Positions 1-8,975 of a stretch of 64,000 nucleotides of DNA are shown here, piece after piece. The stretch comes from PALSA-243 sp049522755 (GTDB taxonomy: Bacteria > Acidobacteriota > Terriglobia > Bryobacterales > Bryobacteraceae): the NCBI GenBank assembly GCA_049522755.1, contig JBEKNN010000006.1:16884-80883 (forward strand), in the 5' to 3' direction. The notes beneath the pieces were generated by a model, which had not been told where the DNA came from, did no database searches, and saw only the letters and a list, made by a program, of their open reading frames with translations. A program made the position numbers and the translations under genes. Position 1 is the first letter of the stretch, and every line of letters begins with the position of its first letter.

Positions 1-168
1 AGCCAATCTAAAACTCTCGCCGATCTGTCATAGAAGATGCCCGTTTTGCTGCCGCAGGTACTCGTTTTTACATCCAGCACGTTGCGCGCGGGCTTTCATT
101 TGAACTAGAATCACACCACTAAGAGCGTGTTGCGTGATAGAGTGAGTCACCGTAGCGGGGGATAAAGC

Positions 169-3100
169 ATGAGAGTCGCACTCTTTGTTATCGCGATTGT
201 AATGATCATGGGATCCACGGGCCTTCAGGCCCAGCCGGGTTCCGATACGCCTTCCCAACGTGTTGCCTTGGCGCGAGCGGCGTCGGGCAATCCCAATAAC
301 GTCGCAGCCCAGTTGGAATACGCGGAGTTCCTGGAGCGCTATGCCGACCCCGGGGCGCGGGACGCCTACGCCAAATTGCTGGTCGCGGCGCAGCATGCCA
401 AGGATAACGTCCGCGCGGGCGAGGCCGCCAGGCGCATGGCGATGCTCGATCTTTTAGCCGGCAACAGCGAGGCGGTGGCAAGCGATAGCCAAGCCTACCA
501 GGCCGCTACTGGAAAAGCGCTGGCCGTGGGTAAGCCCGGTTCCGGGGAAACATGGCCCACGGCCCCACTGCCCGGCCCGCTACGCTCGTTCGCGCGCATG
601 GCGGCCATTTCGCCGGATTCCCTCCCGAGGGATATTCTGCCCGCCCTGGCCCACAACGTCATTACCAATGGCTACGAAGCCTCGCACGGCAACGAGGCGC
701 TGGAGCAGACCGAGTATCTGAAGCTGGTGCACCGCTACCTTTCGCAGGCGCACGAGCTCGACAAACTGGCCAACGACAGCAAGACGATTGAGGTCAAAAG
801 CTGCGATGCGGCCAACGTGGCCGACCTGTTGCGCGTGCTGGGCTTCCGCATGCGCGGCGGCTGCGGTTCCGAGGTGGTGCTGGAGACCGTGAATGCGGCG
901 CGGGCTTTCCTGACGACCGATTCCGGCTTTCCCATCAATCGGCTGGAAGAGGCGCTACGCACGAACAAGCCTTTCACGTACGACTACCACCCTTCGCAAG
1001 TGCCCGTGCTCTTCGGTTCGGAATATTGGATGGCCGGCCTTAAGGAGGCGGAGCCGGTGGGCTTCATCGAAAGCTTCATCGGCGACCCAGCCATGTGCCG
1101 CCTGTACCTGGGCTTTTCGAAGCTGGACGCGGAGACCGCGGATGCGCTGCGCAAATCCGATACCTATCCGCACTTGAAGGCTTATGCGCACGTGCTCGAT
1201 TTCTTCGGCGGCATGTTCGAAGTGCGCGACGGTAAGGCGGTGGTTCCGGGCGGCCAGCGTTCGGCCGCGGTGTGGGGCGAACTGGTCGGCGCGTCTCCGG
1301 AGCGCGGCGGCGACTTCTTCAACAAGCTGATTGAGAAAGACGACGGCTGGCTGTGCAGTCTCTATGACGCCTTGGCCCGCATTGGCGGACCGGTGCAAAC
1401 CTACCTCACCGATCCGGTCCGGATGAAGCGCTTTTATACCGCGGTGCGAGGGCGGATTACCAGCCCAGGCCCGGCGCGCCCGGTGTTCCGCGCCAACACC
1501 GACATGATGCTGTTCACCACGCGCTTACAGGTGGACGCGAGTGGAAAGCCGCACATTCCCGGCAACCTGGAAGTGTGGAAAGCGCTCTTCACCAATAACC
1601 CGCAAGGCAAATACGACGGCAAACTGACGCGCCTGGCGATCACCTGGAAGGATTCGGACGATGTGCTGGAAGCGCTGTTCGCGCTGTGCCGCAAAACGGT
1701 GGAAAACGAGCCGCTGAAGATCTTCATGACGGTTTCGGATCTGGACCGGAACCGCGCCACGCCGCTGGCGGCGGCCACCGTGGACCGGCTGGCCCGCGAT
1801 TACCGCCGTTACGGCAGCCAGTACCCCACTTTCGCCGAGGCCCGCACCATCAGCGATCAATCCATCAACCAGTTTCTCGATACCGCTGAAGCCATGCAGC
1901 GCATTCGCGATCCGTTGTTCCGCTCGGATGTCGCCGGTTCCTTCCAGGCCCTGATGGGCTTGTGGCAAATCTTCACGCGGCAGAAGATCGTTGCGGACGA
2001 CCGCGCGGATGCGGCATTTTCCGGCATCGTCACCAGCTTCGCTCAAGTGAAAACCAACCGCGAGTTGTTCGACGCCGGACGCAGCGGCGTGAAAACGCTC
2101 TTCGGCGGCTCCATTCCAGCCGGCGCGCAACAACACATGCTTGACCTGCTGGCAGGCGCCGGCGCCTCAGAGGACGCGGAAACGCGCGACGCCGTGGAAC
2201 AGGAGTTCATCCGCATTCTGGATTCTCAGCGCATGCTGCCGCTGGACACTCTGTTACAGCTTGCCGACCAGTTGGAAAGCGGCAAGCCGGTGGCCGCGCA
2301 GACCAACAAGCTGGCTGCGCAGATTGCCGAAATACCCATCCCGCGGCCGCCGCTGACCGCCAACGAAAAGAACGCCATGGGCTTCGGCTACTACACGGAC
2401 CGGCACCTGGATGCCGAGCGCAAGTTGAATTTTCGCGCGGCCATAGAGCGAACGGCGGGCGACCCGGCCAAACTCAAAGAACTGGTGGGCGACCTGGCGC
2501 CGCTGATGCGCGACACCCTGCTGGCCTTCAATTACGCTTATTACGCGCCTCCGGGAGCGCAGATTCTCTACACCAACCCGGTGTTTGTGCGCAGCCACGA
2601 TTTCGTAGGCGGCGAAGGGCAATCGCGAACCTGGCTGCCTACGGAAACCTACGGCACTGGCTGGCCTTCGAACGGCGGCGGACGCCTGGTGGGCTCGCTT
2701 TCCTCGCTGCCCTACACGCTGGCCGAAGCCGAGCAGAACTTCCTCGTCCCCACGCAGACGCAAGCGCTGATTTGGGGCGATCTGGTTCCACAGATGATCC
2801 TCAGCGCCAAGATTCCGCGCTGGTGGAATTCCACTCCGGCGCAGCTTCACTGGGTGGGCCTGCATCTGCGCTATGGGCATGAGCTACTGGCCGAATCGGC
2901 CTTCGACCCGGAACTGCGCGCGCTGGTGCTGGCCGCGCTGGGCGCCGTAGCATCGCCTGCGCGCACGTTTGCCGTGGGCCACTTGATCGAGCAGGGCGAA
3001 ATCAGGGACGCCGCGGATAACGTGACCCCCTCGGAGTTCTTCTCCGTGGCGCGTATGGTGGGGGCGCAGCGCGAGCCCCACAGTTCGTGTATCCTGTCAG

Positions 3101-3504
3101 AAATGCGCCAGCTTGCGGAGACATCGCCGAAAGAGGTGAATTACGCCGCGATATCGCACGAATTCGGCACGCCGAAGCCGACGCTCTCCAATTCCTACCA
3201 GCCCGAGCTGTTGAACCTGCGAACCTTTCCGACGCTGATGGGCTACTCCAGCCGCATCATGGCCGAAAGCTGGGAATCGAACACGCTCTTTTGGGCTTCT
3301 CTGGCGGACGAGATCAACCTGCGGCCATCACAGCTCAATACGCAGATTCCGCAGTGGACGCAGAAGCTGGTGGAGCGCATCTTCGCCTCGCACCTGGAAG
3401 ATTGGCCGGCGCTCTTGAAGTCTCTGCGCATGGTGGGAGAGGACGTTCGCAACGCGGCGCGGGCGGGTTCGGCAGGCGATCAAAAAGTGGGGCTGCTTCA
3501 ATAA
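169..3504 (+). CDS. Large secreted protein of unknown function (TPR-like N-terminus)
   Basis: An 1111-residue protein. It begins with a basic residue and a hydrophobic stretch ending in a GLQAQ cleavage-like site, so it is probably secreted (Sec). Residues about 30-110 are alanine-rich helices that look like TPR-type repeats (YAEFLERY, AREAYAKLL-like pattern). The rest is a mixed alpha/beta sequence with no motif I recognise. The gene starts at an ATG preceded by GCGGGG and is followed after 21 nt by the VWA gene and then the HpnB-like gene, so the three are probably one transcript. Codon use is like its neighbours. Function is not assigned. It resembles the large exported hypothetical proteins that are frequent in Solibacter-type genomes (inference). 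Confidence 0.8.
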   Translation: MRVALFVIAIVMIMGSTGLQAQPGSDTPSQRVALARAASGNPNNVAAQLEYAEFLERYADPGARDAYAKLLVAAQHAKDNVRAGEAARRMAMLDLLAGNSEAVASDSQAYQAATGKALAVGKPGSGETWPTAPLPGPLRSFARMAAISPDSLPRDILPALAHNVITNGYEASHGNEALEQTEYLKLVHRYLSQAHELDKLANDSKTIEVKSCDAANVADLLRVLGFRMRGGCGSEVVLETVNAARAFLTTDSGFPINRLEEALRTNKPFTYDYHPSQVPVLFGSEYWMAGLKEAEPVGFIESFIGDPAMCRLYLGFSKLDAETADALRKSDTYPHLKAYAHVLDFFGGMFEVRDGKAVVPGGQRSAAVWGELVGASPERGGDFFNKLIEKDDGWLCSLYDALARIGGPVQTYLTDPVRMKRFYTAVRGRITSPGPARPVFRANTDMMLFTTRLQVDASGKPHIPGNLEVWKALFTNNPQGKYDGKLTRLAITWKDSDDVLEALFALCRKTVENEPLKIFMTVSDLDRNRATPLAAATVDRLARDYRRYGSQYPTFAEARTISDQSINQFLDTAEAMQRIRDPLFRSDVAGSFQALMGLWQIFTRQKIVADDRADAAFSGIVTSFAQVKTNRELFDAGRSGVKTLFGGSIPAGAQQHMLDLLAGAGASEDAETRDAVEQEFIRILDSQRMLPLDTLLQLADQLESGKPVAAQTNKLAAQIAEIPIPRPPLTANEKNAMGFGYYTDRHLDAERKLNFRAAIERTAGDPAKLKELVGDLAPLMRDTLLAFNYAYYAPPGAQILYTNPVFVRSHDFVGGEGQSRTWLPTETYGTGWPSNGGGRLVGSLSSLPYTLAEAEQNFLVPTQTQALIWGDLVPQMILSAKIPRWWNSTPAQLHWVGLHLRYGHELLAESAFDPELRALVLAALGAVASPARTFAVGHLIEQGEIRDAADNVTPSEFFSVARMVGAQREPHSSCILSEMRQLAETSPKEVNYAAISHEFGTPKPTLSNSYQPELLNLRTFPTLMGYSSRIMAESWESNTLFWASLADEINLRPSQLNTQIPQWTQKLVERIFASHLEDWPALLKSLRMVGEDVRNAARAGSAGDQKVGLLQ

Positions 3505-3525
3505 GAATATAACCGGTAAACCACG

Positions 3526-4512
3526 ATGACAATATCGCGACGAGGATTCATGGGAATGACGGCGGGCGGGCTTCTGCTGCGCGCGCAAGACGGCCAGCAC
3601 CCCATTTTCCGGGTGAAAGTGGACATGGTGGTGCTCAGCTTTCAGGTGACGGATAGCAAGAACCACTACATCAACGGGCTGAAGCCCACCGACTTCAAGA
3701 TCTACGAGGACGGCATTTTGCAACGGGTTTCCACCTTCGCCGAGGGCGCGAGTACGCCGGTGGCCGTGAGTCCCGATGGCACGACGCGTCCGCTGGTGGA
3801 AGCGAAGAAGGAAGAAATACCGGGCATGGACCGGCCGGACGCTTTCGTGGGCGCCAACGTTTTCGTCCTCTTCGACACCAGCAACTTCATGTATAAAGGC
3901 TTCGTCTACGCCGAGGATGCCATCGCCGATTTCGTCCGCGGATTGGACCGCGCCGATTCGGTGGCGGTCTACACCTTCAGCCGCAACCTTTCGCGCGCGG
4001 CGACGCTGACGCGCGATCATGGAGACGCCATTCAGGGCCTGCGAACATCGGTCGCCGGAGACGACACGGCTCTCTATAACGCGCTGCTGCTCACGCTGCG
4101 CGATGCCGCGAAGGTGCCGGGGCGCAAGGTGGTGATCGTGTTCTCAAACGGCCCCGATAACGCCAGCATGGTGGCGCCGGACGACGTACGCGCGGTGGCC
4201 GAAGACGAAGGCATTCCGATTTACGTGATCTCCACTAACGAGGTCAATAAGGATCCTATCTCGAGCAGCGTGTTCCGCCGCATCGCGCAGCGCACCGGCG
4301 GCAAGGCTTATTGGGCGCGCACCTGGCAGAAGCAGGTGGAGGCGTTCGAGGATATTCGCGAGGATATGAGTAACTCGTACACCATCACTTACTATCCCGC
4401 GGCCAATCCGAACGACGGCTTCCGCACGATCTCGGTCGAGATTGTGAGCGACCCGGGCAAGAAGTATCGCATCCACAAGCGGCCCGGCTACCGTCCCACT
4501 AAAGCCTTTTGA
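3526..4512 (+). CDS. VWFA-related acidobacterial domain protein (TIGR03436-like), Tat signal
   Basis: 328 residues. The N-terminus has a twin-arginine motif (SRRGFMG) followed by a short hydrophobic stretch, so export by Tat is likely. The N-terminal third contains the beta-rich segment typical of the family (VLSFQVTDSKN, LKPTDFKIYEDG). A von Willebrand A fold follows: VFVLFDTSNFM carries the first metal-site strand, TALYNALLLTLR the second, and VVIVFSNGPDN the third. The usual DxSxS is here DTSNF, so the metal site is a variant. The protein is expected to act outside the cytoplasm in protein-protein contacts. The following gene overlaps its stop codon by 4 nt (TTGA), which supports translational coupling. 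Confidence 0.88.
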   Translation: MTISRRGFMGMTAGGLLLRAQDGQHPIFRVKVDMVVLSFQVTDSKNHYINGLKPTDFKIYEDGILQRVSTFAEGASTPVAVSPDGTTRPLVEAKKEEIPGMDRPDAFVGANVFVLFDTSNFMYKGFVYAEDAIADFVRGLDRADSVAVYTFSRNLSRAATLTRDHGDAIQGLRTSVAGDDTALYNALLLTLRDAAKVPGRKVVIVFSNGPDNASMVAPDDVRAVAEDEGIPIYVISTNEVNKDPISSSVFRRIAQRTGGKAYWARTWQKQVEAFEDIREDMSNSYTITYYPAANPNDGFRTISVEIVSDPGKKYRIHKRPGYRPTKAF

Positions 4513-5654
4513 CGCTGGTTGGCGCCGCGGTCTGTATTGTCTGGGTGTATCTGCTTTGGCGTTGCGCGGGCCCGTGGCCTGCGACGTTGGGTTTGCGTGC
4601 ATACACGCAGACCAAGGGCGAGTCCAACGGAACTGCAGACGACCACTCCCAGGCCATGGGCCCGCGCCACTCTGTCGCCGCCATAATCCCTGCGCGGAAT
4701 GAGGCTGCGGTGGTGGCGCAATCCATCCGTTCGCTTACGGAACAGAACTACGCCGGCGCGTTTCGCATCGTGCTGGTGGATGACGATAGCTCGGATGGCA
4801 CCGCCGTCATCGCGCGGAACGCGGACGCATCCGGACGCCTTACAGTTGTTCGCGCCGCGCCGCTTCCGCCCGGCTGGACGGGAAAACTGTGGGCGGTTTC
4901 GCAAGGCGTGGCGCACGCGGGCGCGCCGGATTACCTGCTGCTCACCGATGCCGATATCGTCCATCCGCCTCAGAATCTCGACGGGCTGGTTTCCCGCGCG
5001 GAAACTGGATACGATCTGGTCTCTTACATGGCGAAGCTGAAGTGCGACTCGCCGGCTGAGCGCGCGCTCATTCCGGCATTCGTATTCTTCTTCTTCATGC
5101 TCTACCCACCCGCATGGATTCGCAATCCGCGACGCAAGACCGCGGGCGCGGCGGGCGGCTGCATCCTGATTCGCCGCGAGATGCTGGAACGCATTGGCGG
5201 CATCGCGGCGATTCGCGGCGAGCTGATCGACGATTGCGCACTGGCGCGGGCCGTGAAGCGGGCGGGTGGCCGGGTTTGGCTGGGCTTGAGCGATGGCACG
5301 CGCAGCATCCGCGACTATGCGACCTTCGGCGAGATTGGCCGCATGATCTCGCGAACGGCATTCACGCAACTGCGTTACTCAGCGCTGCTGCTGGCGGGAA
5401 CCATTTTCGGTTTGGCGTTTACGTACTTGCTGCCGGTGGCATTGACCATCGCCGGCCAACCGCTGGGCGCTGCGGCGTGGCTGCTGATGTCGATTTGCTA
5501 CTGGCCGGCGCTCCGCTTCTACGGGCGCAGTCCGCTATGGGCGCCGCTGCTGCCGTTGATCGCGGCCTTCTATATGGGGTGTACGGTCCACTCGGCCATC
5601 CAATATTGGCGGGGAGTGGGCGGGCTTTGGAAGGGGCGCGTTCAGGCTAGTTGA
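4509..5654 (+). CDS. hpnB: Family 2 glycosyltransferase, hopanoid-associated HpnB type
   Basis: 381 residues, starting with TTG overlapping the upstream stop. A single N-terminal membrane segment (residues 1-20) is followed by a GT-A domain: AAIIPARNEA, LVDDDSSDGT, LLLTDADIVH (DxD-like metal site), and GAAGGCILIRR with DDCALARAVKR. The C-terminal 110 residues carry about three hydrophobic membrane segments. This order and the PARNEA/PPGWTGK motifs match the hopene-associated glycosyltransferase HpnB, thought to act on hopanoid or related membrane lipids. No squalene-hopene cyclase or other hpn gene is visible in the window, so the role here is inferred from family only. Linked operonically to a VWA protein and a large exported protein. 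Confidence 0.82.
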   Translation: MTLVGAAVCIVWVYLLWRCAGPWPATLGLRAYTQTKGESNGTADDHSQAMGPRHSVAAIIPARNEAAVVAQSIRSLTEQNYAGAFRIVLVDDDSSDGTAVIARNADASGRLTVVRAAPLPPGWTGKLWAVSQGVAHAGAPDYLLLTDADIVHPPQNLDGLVSRAETGYDLVSYMAKLKCDSPAERALIPAFVFFFFMLYPPAWIRNPRRKTAGAAGGCILIRREMLERIGGIAAIRGELIDDCALARAVKRAGGRVWLGLSDGTRSIRDYATFGEIGRMISRTAFTQLRYSALLLAGTIFGLAFTYLLPVALTIAGQPLGAAAWLLMSICYWPALRFYGRSPLWAPLLPLIAAFYMGCTVHSAIQYWRGVGGLWKGRVQAS

Positions 5655-5950
5655 GCGTGGACGGCCACCGGATCGCGAGTGCTGCGCGGCTGACTGTAGC
5701 GTGTCAGGATATAGGAAATTGCCGGCATTTTTAGCAAGCGGCAACCCCGCCAAAAGTCCGACATGACTACGGGTCGAAGCGCCACGGACCCGGGAATGTC
5801 AAGTTTCCAGAAAGCCCGTTTTTTGTCAACAACTCCCGTTTCGTGCGGCTGGGGCTGTTTCGGAGTGGCGCATCAATCGGGACCTGACTCCAGGGTTCGG
5901 CAGCATTTAAGCGAATAAGATATCATCTCGCATAGAACAACAGGATCACC

Positions 5951-6568
5951 ATGCAGGAATACCTCCGAGAACTGATATCTCGCATGACAACGAGGGACGA
6001 TCATTCCTTGAACTCTGATGATTCAGTGGCATGGCATGCATACAGAGAGGCGGAGACGCTGTCAGACTCTTCCATGGTCGGTGAATTGGCTGAGTACGTG
6101 GATAAAGAAAAGAACAAAAAACGGCGCCGTGCCGCTTACTTTATTCTCGGGAAGCTCGGCCAGCACGTCCGCGGCACTAATTGTGCGTCAGTCTTGCTGT
6201 CGCGTCTGAACAGTGAGAACGAGAAGTATGTGCTCTCAGGTCTCCTTGACGCGCTGAGTTGGATAAGCAAGCCTGGGGGTCTTGACCTGGGACCTGTATA
6301 CCGCCTGCTTCGTGATGACCGCTGGTTGGTTCGGCAATCTGCGATTCAATGTCTCAGGCGGACAGACACGCCGGAAGCAGAGGACAAAGTCATAGAACTC
6401 TTGGCGACGACGACCGACCCACAGGACATGATCTATTGCCATGCCATGTTAAACGAAATTGGCACCACGAAATCACTGCCCTTTCTGGAAAAGAGCCTAA
6501 GCTTCCGAAAACGGGACGTGGAGCAGTCCGCTAGGTTGGCTATTGAAGCCATCAAATCGAGGGAATGA
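5951..6568 (+). CDS. HEAT-repeat protein
   Basis: 205 residues with no signal peptide, so cytoplasmic. Short amphipathic helical repeats are visible from residue about 55 to the end: RRRAAYFILGKLG, VLSGLLDALSWIS, LVRQSAIQCLRRT, and a last one ending SARLAIEAIKS. The spacing of about 30-35 residues and the D/R-W-VR-A pattern fit PBS-lyase HEAT-like repeats, a scaffold for protein binding. No catalytic motif is present. The gene stands alone, and its codons look less GC-biased than those of its neighbours, which may indicate a different history. ATG start with weak GGATCACC upstream. Confidence 0.75.
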   Translation: MQEYLRELISRMTTRDDHSLNSDDSVAWHAYREAETLSDSSMVGELAEYVDKEKNKKRRRAAYFILGKLGQHVRGTNCASVLLSRLNSENEKYVLSGLLDALSWISKPGGLDLGPVYRLLRDDRWLVRQSAIQCLRRTDTPEAEDKVIELLATTTDPQDMIYCHAMLNEIGTTKSLPFLEKSLSFRKRDVEQSARLAIEAIKSRE

Positions 6569-6796
6569 GTCAACCTGGATGCTTGCGAATTCAACAATCT
6601 CATTTAACTCCTGGATGGTCGGCAACCCCGAGGTTATCCACTTTGACAAAAAGTAGGCTTTCCGAAAACTAGGCCGCGACTGTCCTGTTTTACGGCCACT
6701 CTCCGAAAAGCTCACTCACAGGCCATAATCGACGGGACGGGTATGTTTGACGGTGATCCTGCGCGGAAACGGAGAGGCGAGAACACTCCATGGGTA

Positions 6797-7620
6797 TCAG
6801 TTGTCTATGGGGTTTCGATCCCCGGCTATAACGACAAGATATTCCAGATCTTCACTACGCCTCTCGATCTTTAGGCCGAGCTTTGCAGCGCCGTAGACAT
6901 GGAAGGGAATCCGGAGGTATCCTCCGACGCCCCCATTGCCTGCGCACATTCCAATTGGATCCGGCAATGACCGTCCAATCCGGTGCGGTCCAGGACCGGA
7001 CGGTCAGAACCATCATGCAAAGCCCTTGCCAAGAAAGCCACAGTATGGGCCTCAACTAGCATGGTAGCCTCACCCCGGGTGAAAACGCGATTCGCAGGAC
7101 AGTCCCCCGCTTCAAGTGCGTGCAAAGGACCGATGCGCTCCTCGATGCTCTGAGGTCTCTCCTGAGCCTTCATTTCGCATGCTTGAAGCTTCGGCCCGCC
7201 TTGCGCGACGGTAATCACATACACCGGGCTCGCTCCCAATTCACGACGTACCACCAAGTGAAACCGGTCCGCCAGCAACTGACGCAACATTGCAGGAATA
7301 TCTCTGCTGGTGGCGCCTTTCGGTATCGTTGCGACAACGTCATAGAAAATCTCTCTTATCCATGCCGGGCCGGACACCTGGTAGACCTCCAACCCATAGG
7401 CGCGGAGGAGCAGATACAACATATTTACGGGACGGTACTCGTATCTTCCGTCATCTTCACGTCTTGTTGCTGGTCCACTACCAGGTATCCTCACAACCGG
7501 CTTGACAGAGACAACCTCAAAGGAAATCGGACGCTGAGTTGAAGGTGTCTGAGCGCAGGAAACTACGGCCAACTGTAAAAACGCCGCTGCATAGCAAAGC
7601 GCGATTGCTGCCTTTCTCAC
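6797..7620 (-). pseudogene. TIGR03435-type secreted protein, C-terminus frameshifted
   Basis: The main frame (7620 to 6871, 249 residues) has a signal peptide (AAFLQLAVVSCAQ) and family hallmarks: FEVVSVKP near the mature N-terminus, DGRYEYRPVNMLYLLLRAYGL, MLRQLLADRFHLVVRRE, and a late PVLDRTGLDG. It stops abruptly after TALQSSA. In the next frame, directly downstream on the same strand, the sequence continues LGLKIERRSEDLEYLVV and ends at a TGA at 6797-6799. That is exactly the expected family C-terminus (LGLKLE...VVID). The two frames join at about 6873-6882, so one base appears lost (or two gained) there. Either a natural frameshift or an assembly error. Function of the family is unknown. 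Confidence 0.8.
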
Positions 7621-8057
7621 TTGATCGCCTCCTCACTGCCATTCTAAGCTTGCGTCGCCGTAAGGAACTCCGGCGCGCCTGCTGGGCCCATTCTGGACGA
7701 AACGCCCGACTCAGATGTCGCACGCTCGAAGAGATACATCCTCCTTGACGCCATAGCATTTACGCTAGTGCCTTTTGGGCGTTTCATCGCCCACCCCGAA
7801 GCGATTCGCCCGCGGCCCTTAGGCTGGAAGCGCACGCAGGCGAACCCGCTCGCGGACAAAGGAACGCGATGCACTCCGATATCGCCAGGGATGCAGCTCG
7901 CAGCAAGCCGACGCTCTACCCGCCACACCCGCGAGATCGCGACCAGCAGGCTGAGCGCTCCAGGAGTTGTATGCCGGGTCGGCGACATAGGGTATCGAAG
8001 CCACCACCGTAAGAGAGTGATTTTCGCGACAGTGAAAACTCCGCGTCACACCCTTAA
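7621..8057. other. Intergenic region without a recognisable gene
   Basis: This 437-nt stretch lies upstream of the TIGR03435 gene and downstream of the secreted TolB-associated-type gene, both on the minus strand. Short open frames exist in several phases on both strands, but none shows a known motif, a plausible start with ribosome site, or coherent composition. I see no repeat or hairpin of note. It may hold the promoter of the TIGR03435 gene and old coding debris. Confidence 0.4.
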
Positions 8058-8867
8058 CTAACGAACCTTGCCCGCGGAGTTTTCAAGAACCACATCCGAG
8101 AGCACAGCAGTGTCGGATTTGTCCGGCAGGTGCGAGCAGAAGCCAATGCCGACGTAGAAGGTTCCGTCGATATGCACGTTGATGGGTGGGCCAAACTGGC
8201 TCATAGGCTCGCCTTCCAGGCTGACGAAGAGCGCGAAGGAGTCGCCGCGCTTTTCGATGCCGATGCGCTTGGCTATGACGCCGACGAGGCTGTCGGGGCT
8301 GGCGCCGCCGGGACGGCCGCGTCCCCCGATGCGATACTCCATGTCCGTGACGCGAACGCCCTTCTGGGGACGCTGCGCCAGGTGAATCATGCCGAGGCCG
8401 TGCAACGCGGTGACGGCCTCTTTGGAATCGTCCTCAAGGTCCTGCCGAATAACGAGGACCGCCTTGCGGTCGCCATAACCGTTCGGGTCCGGATAAGCGA
8501 TGCCGGCCGCGAGTGAGACGTCGCCGGACATTTTCTTCCAGAGATAACGAAACTCGTCGCGCGTGTACCAGACGTTGTAGCCGGCGGAGTTGATGGTGTA
8601 CTGCTTCGTTCCGGCGTCGTAACTGGCGCTTCCCGGGACCAGCGCGCTTCCAATGTCGGACTGACCCTCAAAGATGCCGATCGGCGTATTGAAATTCTTG
8701 CTGGGTCTGTGAAAATCCGGTGGCGGCGCTACCTGGACGTGGGTCGCGGAGCCCGGCTGCGCCCATGCCGGCGCGACGGGTACTTGCGCGCGGACCGGAT
8801 GCGTCGCCGCGCATAGCATCAGGACCGGCAGAGACAGTGGAATGGAAAACGCAGAGGCGGTCTTCAT
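8058..8867 (-). CDS. Secreted protein with concanavalin-like (DUF1349/TolB-associated) domain
   Basis: 269 residues from the ATG at 8867, which gives a clean signal peptide (MKTASAF... ending PVRAQ); longer in-frame starts upstream lack one. The mature part reads as a beta-sandwich: IGIFEGQSDIG, YTINSAGYNVW, FRYLWKKMSGDVSL, KAVLVIRQDLEDDSKE, ALHGLGMIHLAQRP, and HIDGTFYVGIGFCSH. This pattern is the N-terminal domain seen in acidobacterial TolB-like beta-propeller proteins and in DUF1349 proteins, here standing alone. No catalytic residues can be assigned. Likely periplasmic or secreted, with a binding role (inference). Confidence 0.7.
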   Translation of the reverse strand: MKTASAFSIPLSLPVLMLCAATHPVRAQVPVAPAWAQPGSATHVQVAPPPDFHRPSKNFNTPIGIFEGQSDIGSALVPGSASYDAGTKQYTINSAGYNVWYTRDEFRYLWKKMSGDVSLAAGIAYPDPNGYGDRKAVLVIRQDLEDDSKEAVTALHGLGMIHLAQRPQKGVRVTDMEYRIGGRGRPGGASPDSLVGVIAKRIGIEKRGDSFALFVSLEGEPMSQFGPPINVHIDGTFYVGIGFCSHLPDKSDTAVLSDVVLENSAGKVR

Positions 8868-8975
8868 GAGCGCATTATAAAGGGTTCCTGGAGATCGGCG
8901 GCTTTTATCGGATCTTATCGCCGTCTGCAACCCGATTCGCAAGGCGCCGTGTGCTGTGATAAAAAAGAATCCGAC

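Noticed and set aside
6811..6830. T-arm-like GGTTTCGATCC tract
   Set aside because: It looks like a tRNA T-loop, but stems do not pair and no anticodon or acceptor arms surround it. It lies in the displaced TIGR03435 coding tail.
7644..8061. Short frames on both strands in the 7.6-8.1 kb gap
   Set aside because: No family motif, no ribosome site, and overlapping frames in several phases; probably chance in GC-rich DNA.
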